In this document: positions 7,434 to 15,075 of the stretch, one piece after another
How positions within the stretch are numbered: position 1 is the first letter of the stretch
How the letters are laid out: the number at the start of each line of letters is the position of its first letter
Assembly: GCF_001890385.1 (NCBI RefSeq)
Contig: NZ_CP018221.1
Span: forward strand, 3,025,501-3,089,500
Source: Tardibacter chloracetimidivorans
GTDB lineage: Bacteria > Pseudomonadota > Alphaproteobacteria > Sphingomonadales > Sphingomonadaceae
Direction: 5' to 3'
Length of the DNA: 64,000 nt
Position numbers and translations under genes: made by a program
The notes under the pieces: model-generated
The model's input: the letters and a program-made list of their open reading frames with translations, nothing else
Databases searched by the model: none
Told to the model about the DNA's origin: nothing

Positions 7434-10117
7434 GCTGAAAACCCCACGAATATGCCCACCGATGTCATGGATCCGTTTCCCACCGCGATCCCACCGCCTC
7501 CCCCGCCCCCGCTGACCGTCGGCGCGAAGAACGTCTGCGTATTCGTGACCAATGCCGGTGCCAGCGCGTAGGTGGCTGTCACCGCAGGCGCGTGGAAGGT
7601 CTGGCTATTGGTGAACAGCGAAGGGGTTAGGTCCTGGGCGGCCACCAAGTCAGTGGCGGCCAGGTTGTCCCAGTGGTAGCCGGTCGCATCGCCCGGAGTG
7701 CCGCCCGAATTGCGGAAGCCAACCTTGCCCGCTGGAGTGATGTTGTTGGCCGTAGTCGAGCACTTCAGAACGCCGTCGACGTACAGCCGCTTGGTGCCGT
7801 TCCGGACCTCCGCCTTCAGATGGTAGGACGTGCCAGCCGACAGCGTGGCACCCGACGAATTGTTGTTCGTGAACGATCCGCTGACCGTGTGGCCTATCGT
7901 CCAGCCGGTGCCGTTCAGCCATCCGAAAACGACGTAGTTGGTGCTGTCCTGAATCCGCGCGGCAATGAACGCGCTTTGCGTGATCGTGGTGTGGACATAG
8001 AAATCGGCTTCGATATCGTATTCCGCAGCGGCAGGCGTCCATTCGTTCTGGACAACCACCGTGGAGGTGTTCGCCCTGATACGGTTGCTGGCGATAACGA
8101 AATTGCCGGTGAGCGCGGTCCATGCTTGGCCGCTGTCGGCGTTCCGGGCCGTCAGCAGCGTGCCGTCGGTCGCCGTGAAGGTGTCGTTAAGTGCCATGCT
8201 GCCTCCTGTCACCGGCACGTCAAGCGCGGCAGGGTCGGTGAGATCGGTTGGTGTGGTTGCGGTGAAGGTCCAGCTTCCGGTTCCCGTACCGGCGTCGGTC
8301 GCCGTGACCTGTCCTGAGTTTTCACCCGCTGGAATGGTGATCTGATAGGTGCCGGTGTTTCCGGAAGCGCCGCCTTCGGTGAGGGTAATGACTAGATCAA
8401 CACCACGCACCGCAGACACATCGTCTTCGTCCAGAAGGTTCGCGGTGATGATGACCGAGCCGTCCACTTCAACGGATGAGACTGAAGCCGAGAGCGTGTA
8501 TTTCGTGGCGTAGGGCAGCGCGAGGTTCCACCCGCCGTCCGGATAAAGTGCGGTCGAATAGCTGTTGTCGGAGAGCTTCGCGGGGCCGGTCGGGTCAGGC
8601 GAAAGGGCAGCTTTCAGAGCGGCAATGATCGCGTCGGTATCGGCGCTTGTGTAGTCTATCGTCGAAAGCGCCGCGTAATCCTGAAACACCAGCGAAGGGT
8701 CGTAGGCTGCCTGCACTCCGCCGCCGCCCATTGCGTAGCGCCGCCATTCAAGGATGCCGTCTCCCAGCGTCACCCCCGTGAGGGTTCCGCCGACGTTGTT
8801 GCCAACCCACACGCGCTCAATGGTGACAGCGGTATGGGTGTTGACGAACCGGACCCAAGGCTCTCCCCCACCCGCCCCCGCATCGGTGTAGGAATCGCCC
8901 CATGCGGTTGCCGTGGAACTCATCCCCGGAAACACGGTCTGGTTGATTGAGGTGAGGCAAGCGACCTCAAGATTATCGCCGCGATTGATCATCGGCGAAT
9001 AGCCTTCGTTGGCCATCACCGAGACGATGTTCTTCATCACGCCGGGGCCTTGGACCGACGTTCCCGATTGGGTGGTGCAGCTTGCCGTGCCATCGGCATG
9101 GACCAGCCATATGCGCTGCATATCCGGCGCGACCGCGATGTTGTCTGAGAACTGAATGAAATCGACGTGATCCTGATCAGGATAAACTGCATTCGACGTG
9201 TCCCGCATCGGGGACATGAAGATGAAATCGTGAAGCGTGAAGCTATCAGAACTGGTCTGAGCGCCGTTCGAGGTGAAATAGCGCGCCTTGCCGCCGTAGA
9301 CCTTCAACGTGTTCGGCGCTGCGCCGAAGGCGTTTGCAACCCACGTCATGTCCGCGTTGCGGACGGTGAACTCGCCTTCAAGCGTGAAGTAGATGTAAAT
9401 CCCGTTCGCGGTGTTCTCCACCTCCCCGGCAGGCCCGCGAATGATCGGATCGTTGATCTCGACCATTGTCGTAACATCGGTGCCGTTGAAGTCGTTGCGG
9501 ATGAAATAGTGCCCGCTCGACCCTGAAGCCCTGTCAGTGATCGTGTACAGATTGTTGTACTTGACGTAGCTGCTATCCCGGTGCCGCACATAATAGATCG
9601 GTGCCGGGTAGTCGTTATCCTCGTTCGTGATGATATGGTAATTGGTGTTCGAAGCGGTCGTGTTGTGAAGACTGACCAGCAGGCTTGTGACCTCGAAACC
9701 AGTAGCAGCGCGGGCAACCTCAGCCGTCTTGCCACAAAGCGTCGTAGAATTCGACGCCCCTCTCGCCGCCGTCCAGTCGGACTGTGCCGATATGGTGTAG
9801 GTATCCGCCCTGATATTGATCGTCAGGACGCAGGTGCCCGAAGTCCCGTCGCCATTCGTCGCGGTGACATTGAAGACATAAGGCCCGCCATTGAGATCGG
9901 CCGTATCGCCCGTTGACGTAGGCGTTGGAAACGTCCCATCCGTCGGTGTCGTCCAGTGCCCCGAAGTCCCCGATGTAAGCGTGATGCTCCATGAAGTCGG
10001 AGTGGAAGATCCCACCGCAAGCAGCATGAACCCGAGATCGACAAGCCCACCGTCCCCGGCAATGGTCAGCGCACCGCGATATGCAGTGTGGCTGGATACG
10101 AGGACGGGCGCGGCCAC
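7430..10117 (-). CDS. Large tailspike-like or virion decoration protein
   Basis: 895 residues starting at a GTG with AGGTAA upstream. Composition is Gly/Thr/Ser/Asn-rich with few Lys and Cys, as in beta-rich virion proteins. Residues about 1-105 look like an Ig-like beta domain. The central part (about 105-480) has many short beta-type stretches typical of right-handed beta-helix tailspikes. Residues about 540-640 form another Ig-like domain with GENSGQVTATDAG, and about 650-835 look like a concanavalin/LamG-type carbohydrate-binding domain. A Gly run occurs near the C-terminus. It could recognise or degrade surface polysaccharide; no catalytic triad can be assigned by eye. Confidence 0.7.
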   Translation of the reverse strand: MAAPVLVSSHTAYRGALTIAGDGGLVDLGFMLLAVGSSTPTSWSITLTSGTSGHWTTPTDGTFPTPTSTGDTADLNGGPYVFNVTATNGDGTSGTCVLTINIRADTYTISAQSDWTAARGASNSTTLCGKTAEVARAATGFEVTSLLVSLHNTTASNTNYHIITNEDNDYPAPIYYVRHRDSSYVKYNNLYTITDRASGSSGHYFIRNDFNGTDVTTMVEINDPIIRGPAGEVENTANGIYIYFTLEGEFTVRNADMTWVANAFGAAPNTLKVYGGKARYFTSNGAQTSSDSFTLHDFIFMSPMRDTSNAVYPDQDHVDFIQFSDNIAVAPDMQRIWLVHADGTASCTTQSGTSVQGPGVMKNIVSVMANEGYSPMINRGDNLEVACLTSINQTVFPGMSSTATAWGDSYTDAGAGGGEPWVRFVNTHTAVTIERVWVGNNVGGTLTGVTLGDGILEWRRYAMGGGGVQAAYDPSLVFQDYAALSTIDYTSADTDAIIAALKAALSPDPTGPAKLSDNSYSTALYPDGGWNLALPYATKYTLSASVSSVEVDGSVIITANLLDEDDVSAVRGVDLVITLTEGGASGNTGTYQITIPAGENSGQVTATDAGTGTGSWTFTATTPTDLTDPAALDVPVTGGSMALNDTFTATDGTLLTARNADSGQAWTALTGNFVIASNRIRANTSTVVVQNEWTPAAAEYDIEADFYVHTTITQSAFIAARIQDSTNYVVFGWLNGTGWTIGHTVSGSFTNNNSSGATLSAGTSYHLKAEVRNGTKRLYVDGVLKCSTTANNITPAGKVGFRNSGGTPGDATGYHWDNLAATDLVAAQDLTPSLFTNSQTFHAPAVTATYALAPALVTNTQTFFAPTVSGGGGGGGIAVGNGSMTSVGIFVGFSA

Positions 10118-10127
10118 CGTGGGTTAC

Positions 10128-10529
10128 CTAAAGCTGCACGATGCCGGATGCATTCCAGGTGATCGTCACGTCCCCGCCGTTTGGCGTGAGCGGTAGACCT
10201 GTCACTCCGGTATCGATGTACGCAACAAGCCGGGACGTGCCCGCAACTCCAGTGTCGATGTAGATCACCAGAGCTTCGACGGTATTTCCGCTCAGGGCCG
10301 TAAAGGTGACGTTATCGCCGTCCAGAAGGCCGTTCGTGACCGTGGTGTTGGCAATGGTCTGAGGCGTCCCGACAACCCCGGAGAGATCATCGTAAAAGTC
10401 GTGCGCCGAACTGTAGGTATATGTCCCGGTGTCGATCAGCGCGACCTTTACCGTGCCGTCGTTGACATCGACGTTCGACGAAGCATCAAGCAGCGCCTGC
10501 TTGTAGAGGGGATAGACCGCGTTAGCCAT
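10128..10529 (-). CDS. Phage structural protein (hypothetical, common virion type)
   Basis: 133 residues, beta-rich, beginning MANAVYPLYKQALLDASSNVDVN and containing VKVALIDTGTYTYSSAHDFYDDL. I recognise this pattern (a small protein that starts by filling an array and then has a DTGTYT motif) from many tailed phages, where it is annotated as a structural or tail protein. It ends 10 bases before the tailspike GTG, so the two are probably co-transcribed. Confidence 0.65.
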   Translation of the reverse strand: MANAVYPLYKQALLDASSNVDVNDGTVKVALIDTGTYTYSSAHDFYDDLSGVVGTPQTIANTTVTNGLLDGDNVTFTALSGNTVEALVIYIDTGVAGTSRLVAYIDTGVTGLPLTPNGGDVTITWNASGIVQL

Positions 10530-10561
10530 GAGAGAGTCCTTTCAGGCGGAGAAGGCGCCGG

Positions 10562-10819
10562 CTACCAGCCGACCTTGACGCCAGTGGCGGAGCCGATGCT
10601 GCTGATGCTCTTGAAGGCAGTCGGGTGCCACATGCCGGCGGCGAAGGTCTGGGCTTGCGCTTCCGTCTCATCCACCGCGGTTCCGGTGATCTCCCCTGCC
10701 GCGTCCAGAAAGATCGCGCGGGGGTAGACGCCGCGGGAGTCGCGGAGGTCCAGGACTGCGCCGGTGACGGCCAGGCGCTTGGTGATGGCGTAGGTGCGTT
10801 CGTGCGTGTCGGCAGCCAT
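10562..10819 (-). CDS. Small phage protein of unknown function
   Basis: 85 codons from the ATG at 10819 (an ATG further upstream would run through the operator at 10843). The protein has a beta-like first half and a C-terminal Gly-rich part ending in ATGVKVGW. It is the first gene of the tail-protein group after a 313-base gap and likely part of the virion, but I do not recognise the family. Confidence 0.6.
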   Translation of the reverse strand: MAADTHERTYAITKRLAVTGAVLDLRDSRGVYPRAIFLDAAGEITGTAVDETEAQAQTFAAGMWHPTAFKSISSIGSATGVKVGW

Positions 10820-11132
10820 GGGCAGCGCCCTCGTGTTGATAGTTGTCGATCGACGTATATCGACAAGCCGGAGGCCGGGCAAGGCTGTCTACAGGTTGGG
10901 GGCAATGGGTTTTCGCGCCAAAAATTTGTCAGCGCGGGGAGTAGTGAAAATCCGGCGCGGCGTCGGGTGGTGGCCGGGGGGTGGGCCGGATATGCAGGGT
11001 GCTGGCCACCCCTCGACCCCCACCCACAGGCCATGCACTACCCTCTAAAGGTAGGGCGTGCCTACACTATTCACCAATGATTACAGGTAGATGCCCGGTA
11101 GGCGATGGTCGGTAGCGCCGATCCAGCCTGCG
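10820..11132. other. Intergenic gap between terS and tail genes with operator
   Basis: 313 bases without a convincing gene. It holds an inverted pair TTGTCGAT (10843-10850) and ATCGACAA (10859-10866) with 8 bases between, 24 bases before the next start; an overlapping half-site TGTTGAT lies at 10834. A leftward promoter for the tail genes is likely here but I cannot assign clear -35/-10 boxes. Confidence 0.5.
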
Positions 11133-11579
11133 CTACCCCTCAATAACCCGCGCATTTACGGGCTTTGCGGCCTCTGCCTTGCCAGCAAGCGCGCTGTCCA
11201 GCTTGGAGATTGCGGCTTCAAGCTCGTCCGCCGTCATCTCGTGAAGCTCTTTGGCGTGGCCGCTCTCGTCCTTCGGGCCATGACCGGCCGCATCGAGCAT
11301 ATATTTGGCCGCCTGGAACCGGACGCCACCCGGATTGCCGGGCTGCATGAGAGCGATCATGGTGCGAATAGCGAGGTTCGCGCCCTCTGTGTTGATCATG
11401 TTTTCGCGCCACTCGTGCAGCGCTTTCTGCACCGCAGGCGACCTTACGACTTGGTATCCAACCTCCCTCGTGGCGTAGCCGGACTTAAGCGCCGCTTCCC
11501 CAGGTGAACAGCCCTCCGCATACGCTTGGACGAACGCCAGTTGTTTTTCCGTCAAGTCAGCCTTGCTGATTTTTAGCAT
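11133..11579 (-). CDS. Terminase small subunit
   Basis: 148 residues from the ATG at 11579. Residues about 7-60 (LTEKQLAFVQAYAEGCSPGE, then AALKSGY and VVRSPAVQKAL) form the helix-turn-helix region of the Terminase_2-like DNA-recognition subunit, followed by a helical oligomerisation part and an acidic/basic tail. It selects phage DNA at pac/cos and feeds it to the large subunit. It stands at the head of the late genes, separated from TerL by five genes (tail proteins, fibre and two membrane proteins), which is unusual because terS and terL normally adjoin. Confidence 0.85.
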   Translation of the reverse strand: MLKISKADLTEKQLAFVQAYAEGCSPGEAALKSGYATREVGYQVVRSPAVQKALHEWRENMINTEGANLAIRTMIALMQPGNPGGVRFQAAKYMLDAAGHGPKDESGHAKELHEMTADELEAAISKLDSALAGKAEAAKPVNARVIEG

Positions 11580-11603
11580 CGGATTTCCGCTGATTTTGCC
11601 ACC

Positions 11604-11650
11604 TTGACTGCCTACACCTTGTAGGCATATGATGATCAACAATATCAACA
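11604..11650 (+). promoter_or_regulatory. Rightward promoter with two embedded operators
   Basis: TTGACT (11604-11609), 18-base spacer, TATGAT (11628-11633). The spacer is filled by the palindrome TGCCTAC-acctt-GTAGGCA (11609-11627). Immediately downstream is a second site TGATGAT-N7-ATCAACA (11630-11650), placing it at the transcription start. A gene starts at 11672 after AAGGAAAG. This is a doubly controlled promoter for the rightward group, divergent from terS. Confidence 0.65.
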
Positions 11651-11671
11651 ACCATCATCAAAGGAAAGCAC

Positions 11672-11767
11672 ATGTCCAAATCCGACGACTGGTGGGCTAT
11701 CACCATCTTCGCAGCCTCCATGTTCTACGCGTTCCACGCATGGGCAACGGCAGGGCTGCCGCAATGA
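11672..11767 (+). CDS. 31-residue hydrophobic peptide
   Basis: MSKSDDWWAITIFAASMFYA then a short tail ending in GLPQ. A good ribosome site (AAGGAAAG) lies 4 bases before the ATG. The middle is hydrophobic and aromatic, long enough for one membrane span. The stop overlaps the next start as ATGA. First gene of the rightward group; function unknown. Confidence 0.65.
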   Translation: MSKSDDWWAITIFAASMFYAFHAWATAGLPQ

Positions 11768-11994
11768 CCTTGCAGGAACTCCACGAACGCTGGACCGCAT
11801 GGAACGCGGCCGATGAGGCATGGAGCCGCGAACTGATCCGCACCTACGGCTCTGACGCTTGCAACGCGCGGTACGAGAGCCGGGGCAAGGCCACGCCTGA
11901 ACTGGCACGGCTGTGTGCCGCGTTCATGGCGGCCGGAGAGGCATGGACCGAAGCGAACGACGCATGGCGCAAGCAACAGGCCAACGCGGCCTGA
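11764..11994 (+). CDS. Small acidic helical phage protein
   Basis: 76 residues starting MTLQELHERWTAWNAADEAW, rich in Ala, Glu, Trp and Arg with a repeating W-x6-EAW/DAW pattern (residues about 9-22 and 60-72), probably two amphipathic helices. Coupled by ATGA to the 31-residue peptide. No family recognised. Confidence 0.7.
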   Translation: MTLQELHERWTAWNAADEAWSRELIRTYGSDACNARYESRGKATPELARLCAAFMAAGEAWTEANDAWRKQQANAA

Positions 11995-11995
11995 C

Positions 11996-12016
11996 TGTCG
12001 ATAATCACGATCAACA
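11996..12016. promoter_or_regulatory. Near-palindromic operator site
   Basis: TGTCGAT, 7 bases, ATCAACA, ending 13 bases before the next ATG and abutting its ribosome site AAGGAG. Being so close to the start codon it lies in the transcript leader, so binding would block elongation or a very near start site. Confidence 0.6.
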
Positions 12017-12029
12017 AGGAGCAATCACA

Positions 12030-12377
12030 ATGACCAACGCACAGCACACGCCGGGGCCTTTAGGCGTGACGGACGAAGGTGACATTTCTAGCCCGAAGGG
12101 CAGGATCGCAATCTGCAACACGCTGATGGTTGCGGACTGCCCGCAAGAGGAGTGGGAAGGCAACGCCCGCCTCCTAGCCGCCGCTTACACGTCCTACGAC
12201 AAGCACTTCGGCCCCAACGCCATCGCGGCTGCTGAAGCCGATCTGCTGGGTGAGGCCCTGGAGGCGGTCCGGGAAGCATGGGAAATGCTTCCACCCATTG
12301 ATCCGGCGCACCCTAACATGGGGCGTTATGATCGCATTCGCGCCCTTCTCACCAAGGCCGGAAAGGCGGGGCAATGA
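12030..12377 (+). CDS. Phage protein, hypothetical
   Basis: 115 residues with AAGGAG upstream. It begins MTNAQHTPGPLGVTDEGDIS and includes a NARLLAAAYTSYDKHFG stretch. The opening (HTPGPL/W) followed by an NARLLAAA helix is a pattern I know from short Ead/Ea22-like or hypothetical phage proteins with no assigned biochemistry. ATGA overlap with the next gene. Confidence 0.75.
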   Translation: MTNAQHTPGPLGVTDEGDISSPKGRIAICNTLMVADCPQEEWEGNARLLAAAYTSYDKHFGPNAIAAAEADLLGEALEAVREAWEMLPPIDPAHPNMGRYDRIRALLTKAGKAGQ

Positions 12378-12661
12378 TGATCAAATGGGAAGCCGCGCCA
12401 GACCTGGCTGGGTTCATCGCGAACGTGAGCAGCGATATCACTCTAGTTGTCACGCCATGCGATTATGTGAAGGGCTTCAAGCTGAAGGCCGCTCGGGGCA
12501 CGAAATGGCGCGCGCAAGCCACTCATTGGTGCGAACGGACGCGAGTAGCAAGCCGCTACGGGCGGGACGAATACGACAACCCGCAAGACAGCCCACAGGC
12601 CGCAAAGCGACTGGCGGAGACGATCTACAACGACGCCAGAGCAGAAAGGGCCCATCAATGA
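12374..12661 (+). CDS. Phage protein, hypothetical
   Basis: 95 residues, mixed alpha/beta, with Trp-rich central part and many Arg in the second half (THWCERTRVASRYGRDEYDN). Overlaps both neighbours by ATGA. No recognised domain. Confidence 0.7.
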   Translation: MMIKWEAAPDLAGFIANVSSDITLVVTPCDYVKGFKLKAARGTKWRAQATHWCERTRVASRYGRDEYDNPQDSPQAAKRLAETIYNDARAERAHQ

Positions 12662-12747
12662 CCCGCATCCTGCTCGCACCATTCATCGCGCTTGCTCTGC
12701 TGGGCATCATCGTGGTCGGCATTCTCGCGCGCGGCATCGACCAATGA
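12658..12747 (+). CDS. 29-residue single-span membrane peptide
   Basis: MTRILLAPFIALALLGIIVV then GILARGIDQ. One strong hydrophobic segment (residues 4-24). Its start overlaps the previous stop and its stop overlaps the next start as ATGA, which argues for real translation by coupling. Confidence 0.6.
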   Translation: MTRILLAPFIALALLGIIVVGILARGIDQ

Positions 12748-12818
12748 CCGCCATCCTCCTCATCGGCCTGGCGGTGCTGATAGCAACGCTGGCCCTCACC
12801 AGATGGAACGACAATTAG
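12744..12818 (+). CDS. 24-residue single-span membrane peptide
   Basis: MTAILLIGLAVLIATLALTR then WNDN. Again one hydrophobic span, coupled by ATGA to the preceding peptide, with a similar opening (MT-x-ILL). The two may be a duplicated pair or partners. No ribosome site of its own; translation would rely on coupling. Confidence 0.55.
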   Translation: MTAILLIGLAVLIATLALTRWNDN

Positions 12819-12824
12819 AGCGAC

Positions 12825-12853
12825 TTGACACCTACAGTTTGTAGTCATACAGT
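12825..12853 (+). promoter_or_regulatory. Rightward promoter with palindrome in the spacer
   Basis: TTGACA (12825-12830), 17 bases, TACAGT (12848-12853). The spacer carries CTACA-gtt-TGTAG (12832-12844), the same palindrome and the same placement as in the promoter at 11604. A bound protein would sit between the -35 and -10 boxes. Confidence 0.6.
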
Positions 12854-13057
12854 CCGCCTTGCTGCTGAAAACAGCTACGAAGCGGACGGCCCACGACAGA
12901 GGCACAATCTGTCATCGACGTTCGATCCGGCCTTGTGCCGGGAGTGTGCGGATACAAAACCCGCTCTGCGGGGAAGAAGCACGCCTGCCTTCGTTCAGGT
13001 TTTCAGCTCCCGGCGACCCGCCGATCGGGTCATCCTCCTGAAAAGAGGAACGAAGCA
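12854..13057 (+). other. About 200-base untranslated leader
   Basis: Between the promoter at 12825 and the ATG at 13058 there is no convincing gene. It includes a short hairpin-capable element CCGGCCTTGTGCCGG (near 12928) and purine-rich stretches. A long leader on an 82-codon gene may be regulatory or may itself be a small RNA; nothing more can be said. Confidence 0.35.
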
Positions 13058-13306
13058 ATGCCGAAGACAATCACCTCCACCTATGACGTAACCCGCCGCA
13101 CTGTTGTGACGGCGAACCATGCTCGCGTGAAAGCCGCGTCCAGCGCTCCCAAGCGCACGAGCAAGCCGAAATGGAAGACGGCGCTCCGCAAGCCTGATCT
13201 TGTTTTCGAGATCATCGGAGACGGCGACAAGGTTCTGATAGACGGCCTGATGACGCGCGATCAGGCGATCATGGTCTACAAGTTCCTTGAAGCGATAAAC
13301 GCATAG
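13058..13306 (+). CDS. Small basic phage protein
   Basis: 82 residues with AGAGGAA upstream. The first 50 residues are rich in Lys, Arg, Thr and Ala, without Asp/Glu; the last 35 (VFEIIGDGDKVLIDGLMTRD) look like a compact alpha/beta fold. The basic N-terminus suggests nucleic-acid binding, by inference only. Last gene of the rightward group, followed by a terminator. Confidence 0.7.
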   Translation: MPKTITSTYDVTRRTVVTANHARVKAASSAPKRTSKPKWKTALRKPDLVFEIIGDGDKVLIDGLMTRDQAIMVYKFLEAINA

Positions 13307-13318
13307 ACCGCCAGCCTG

Positions 13319-13696
13319 TTATTTCTCCTGGGCCGTTCCTTGCGAGCGGCCCATTTCTTTTAGCCGCTTGGTGACGATTGCCTCCAACGCCACAGTCAGC
13401 CCGTCCGTCATTCTGTCCAATGGATGCGAGCGGCAATGCTCGACGATCATTTTCACCGGGCCATCTGAGGGGCCGGAATAGACATTGCCTCGATGCAGAC
13501 TGATGGCCGCCATGTTCATGCCGCTCAGCAGCCCATTGATCCAGGCATAGAACACGCTTTGGTCAAACCTGGCGTTGGGATTGTCGAAAGCATTTACGAC
13601 CTCAACACAAGATATCGTCGCCCCATAAAGCTTCATGTCCTCGTAGGGCCTGACGGCCTCAACAGCCATCATCAACGCCAATCCCGCAATCACCAT
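13319..13696 (-). CDS. Probable exported small protein
   Basis: 125 residues; GGAGG 7 bases before the ATG. The first ~16 residues (MVIAGLALMMAVEAVR) resemble a short signal peptide. Two Cys (about 30 and 88) could form a disulphide. The middle YAWINGLLSGMN and later VKMIVEHCRSHPL recall Rap1a/Tai- or HdeA-like small periplasmic proteins, but the match is weak. It converges on the rightward group over a shared terminator, and might be expressed in the lysogen. Confidence 0.65.
   Translation of the reverse strand: MVIAGLALMMAVEAVRPYEDMKLYGATISCVEVVNAFDNPNARFDQSVFYAWINGLLSGMNMAAISLHRGNVYSGPSDGPVKMIVEHCRSHPLDRMTDGLTVALEAIVTKRLKEMGRSQGTAQEK
13330..13361 (+). terminator. Intrinsic terminator of the rightward group
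   Basis: GGGCCG (13330-13335) pairs with CGGCCC (13347-13352), followed by ATTTCTTTT. It lies 23 bases after the stop at 13306 and inside the 3' end of the opposite-strand gene. Confidence 0.7.
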
Positions 13697-13738
13697 CCCG
13701 TTCCCTCCGGCTCAAATCGGAGAAAACCATAGCACCTT

Positions 13739-14242
13739 CTATTTTGCCCGCAAACGGCCCTCAGAAGCGCAAAGCCATTCCGGTGGTGATCGACACCCAT
13801 CAACACTATCAACGCGCTCCTGCCCACGTTCCACGGCGTTCCACGCGCAATCTATCACCTCAACCCCAACACCAGCCGTCTCTGCCCACCGCTTTTCCAC
13901 CGTCAGCCTGGAAACACGACAATCATTCTCCAGCAACCCGACCGCCTCCAGCACATCCATGACCGCTTTCGCCAGATTATCCCCGTCCGGCTTCGCCGTG
14001 TGCGGCTGCCCGAGATATTCCGGCCGCGTCTTCGGCACGGCAAAGCGAAACGCCATGCGGATTTCGACCGCTCCGGTGAATGGCTTTGCCCTGGCGTGCC
14101 TCGCAGCCAGCTCAACCGCCTGCCGCCACAGCTTCGCGCCTCGGCTTGCCGTGCTGACCACGCGTCCTTTCACGAACCGCGGGCGCGGCTGTGGCCTGGG
14201 TGTGCCGTTGACCGTGAATGCGACAGCGCGCGGTTCAGACAA
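13739..14242 (-). CDS. rusA: RusA-type Holliday junction resolvase
   Basis: 167 residues. The signature KPDGDNLAKAVMDVL (84-98) supplies the catalytic aspartates D86, D88 and D96, with D107 further on, as in the RusA family (Mg-dependent endonuclease that cuts four-way junctions formed during phage recombination and replication). The N-terminus VNGTPRPQPRPRF is also typical. The family is usually 120-140 residues; the last ~30 residues here are extra. Operator-like half-sites (13784-13816) lie inside this extra part. Overlaps the upstream 61-residue gene by 8 bases. Confidence 0.92.
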   Translation of the reverse strand: MSEPRAVAFTVNGTPRPQPRPRFVKGRVVSTASRGAKLWRQAVELAARHARAKPFTGAVEIRMAFRFAVPKTRPEYLGQPHTAKPDGDNLAKAVMDVLEAVGLLENDCRVSRLTVEKRWAETAGVGVEVIDCAWNAVERGQERVDSVDGCRSPPEWLCASEGRLRAK

Positions 14243-14420
14243 TGGCCGGCGCCCTCAAGATGATCCGCCCGCACATGATCGGCTCCGCGCCTTCAATGAA
14301 AAACACCGCGTCCCGCTGATCCGCCGCGCAGAACGCAACCCCAAGATCCAGCTTGTACGCGAGATCGGCCAGTCCCTTGCCGCGTTCGGTCAGATGCACA
14401 TCACGCGGCAGGCGCACCAT
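14235..14420 (-). CDS. Small phage protein
   Basis: 61 residues, MVRLPRDVHLTERGKGLADLAYKLDL onward, containing two Cys. Overlaps rusA by 8 bases and the upstream gene by 31. The overlaps and in-line orientation make it credible; no family recognised. Confidence 0.55.
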   Translation of the reverse strand: MVRLPRDVHLTERGKGLADLAYKLDLGVAFCAADQRDAVFFIEGAEPIMCGRIILRAPAIV

Positions 14421-14602
14421 GTCCCGGCGATGGACGGAGACCGCGGCCGCGGCTTCATCCGCGCCTTGCGCAACTTGTCCTGCGCCGCCTTCAGCCTTCG
14501 ATCGGTGAGGCGGTCGGTCACGCGATCGATCGCCACGCAGGCGACATAGGCAACCGCAAACATCCCTATCAGCACCAGCGCGTCACTTGCCTGCATAGCC
14601 AT
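14390..14602 (-). CDS. Small phage membrane protein
   Basis: 70 residues: one membrane span at about 7-27 (ALVLIGMFAVAYVACVAI) followed by a strongly basic tail with RLTDRRLKAAQDKLRKARMK. GGAGG lies close before the ATG. An operator site ends 14 bases upstream. Could be a membrane-anchored regulator or inhibitor; not recognised. Confidence 0.65.
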   Translation of the reverse strand: MAMQASDALVLIGMFAVAYVACVAIDRVTDRLTDRRLKAAQDKLRKARMKPRPRSPSIAGTWCACRVMCI

Positions 14603-14615
14603 GATCCTCCGGATA

Positions 14616-14636
14616 TGTTGACCGCGATAATCTACA
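14616..14636. promoter_or_regulatory. Near-palindromic operator site
   Basis: TGTTGAC, 7 bases (cgcgata), ATCTACA, located between two leftward genes, 14 bases before the ATG at 14602. Dispersed family member. Confidence 0.55.
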
Positions 14637-14642
14637 ACCGGC

Positions 14643-14906
14643 CTACGCTATGCGCCAGACGCGAATGCCTTTCGGGTCCACGCGGGTTGTAATTTTGAAC
14701 CCGTTGCCATGATAGCGCTTAAAGGCGTTGGCTGCGCCGTGGCAGGCCATGGTTCTATCGGTTCTATCCTCGATAGCGCACGGAAGCAGGAAGCTATCCC
14801 CCACCTGCATCATTCGGAATGGATATGTCCATTTCCCACCCTTCATCGTCTTTACCCTTGATGTCCCCTTTGGCGGAATGGGCAGACCCCTCTCAATCTT
14901 GAACAT
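14643..14906 (-). CDS. Phage protein, hypothetical
   Basis: 87 residues. Opening MFKIERGLPIPPKGTSRVKT and later GDSFLLPC and RVWRIA resemble a family of short phage proteins whose members have a PIP...G...YPF pattern and an extended beta fold; no biochemical role known to me. GGAGG precedes the ATG. First gene of this leftward group. Confidence 0.75.
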   Translation of the reverse strand: MFKIERGLPIPPKGTSRVKTMKGGKWTYPFRMMQVGDSFLLPCAIEDRTDRTMACHGAANAFKRYHGNGFKITTRVDPKGIRVWRIA

Positions 14907-14911
14907 GATGA

Positions 14912-14973
14912 CCTCCGTTTTGTCTCTTAAGGAGAGTAGCCTGTCATCGGATGGTGATCAACAGTGATCATCA
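14912..14973 (-). promoter_or_regulatory. Leftward promoter and overlapping operator
   Basis: On the minus strand TTGATC, 17 bases, TACTCT form a weak promoter upstream of the gene at 14906. The inverted pair TGGTGAT (14952-14958) and ATCATCA (14967-14973), 8 bases apart, overlaps its -35 region. This variant spacing (8 instead of 7) is shared with the site at 10843. Confidence 0.45.
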
Positions 14974-15075
14974 ATGGCACATCATTTGGACTGCGACTGC
15001 CGGGGTCCGGGAGTAAGTTTGTCTAAGCCAGCGTTGCCTATAGGCATAAGCGCTAGCGCCGTAGGCTAGCTTACT

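Noticed and set aside
12859-13041. 60-codon frame in the leader of the 13058 gene
   Set aside because: No ribosome site, Arg/Ser/Pro-rich random-looking product and no coupling to neighbours.
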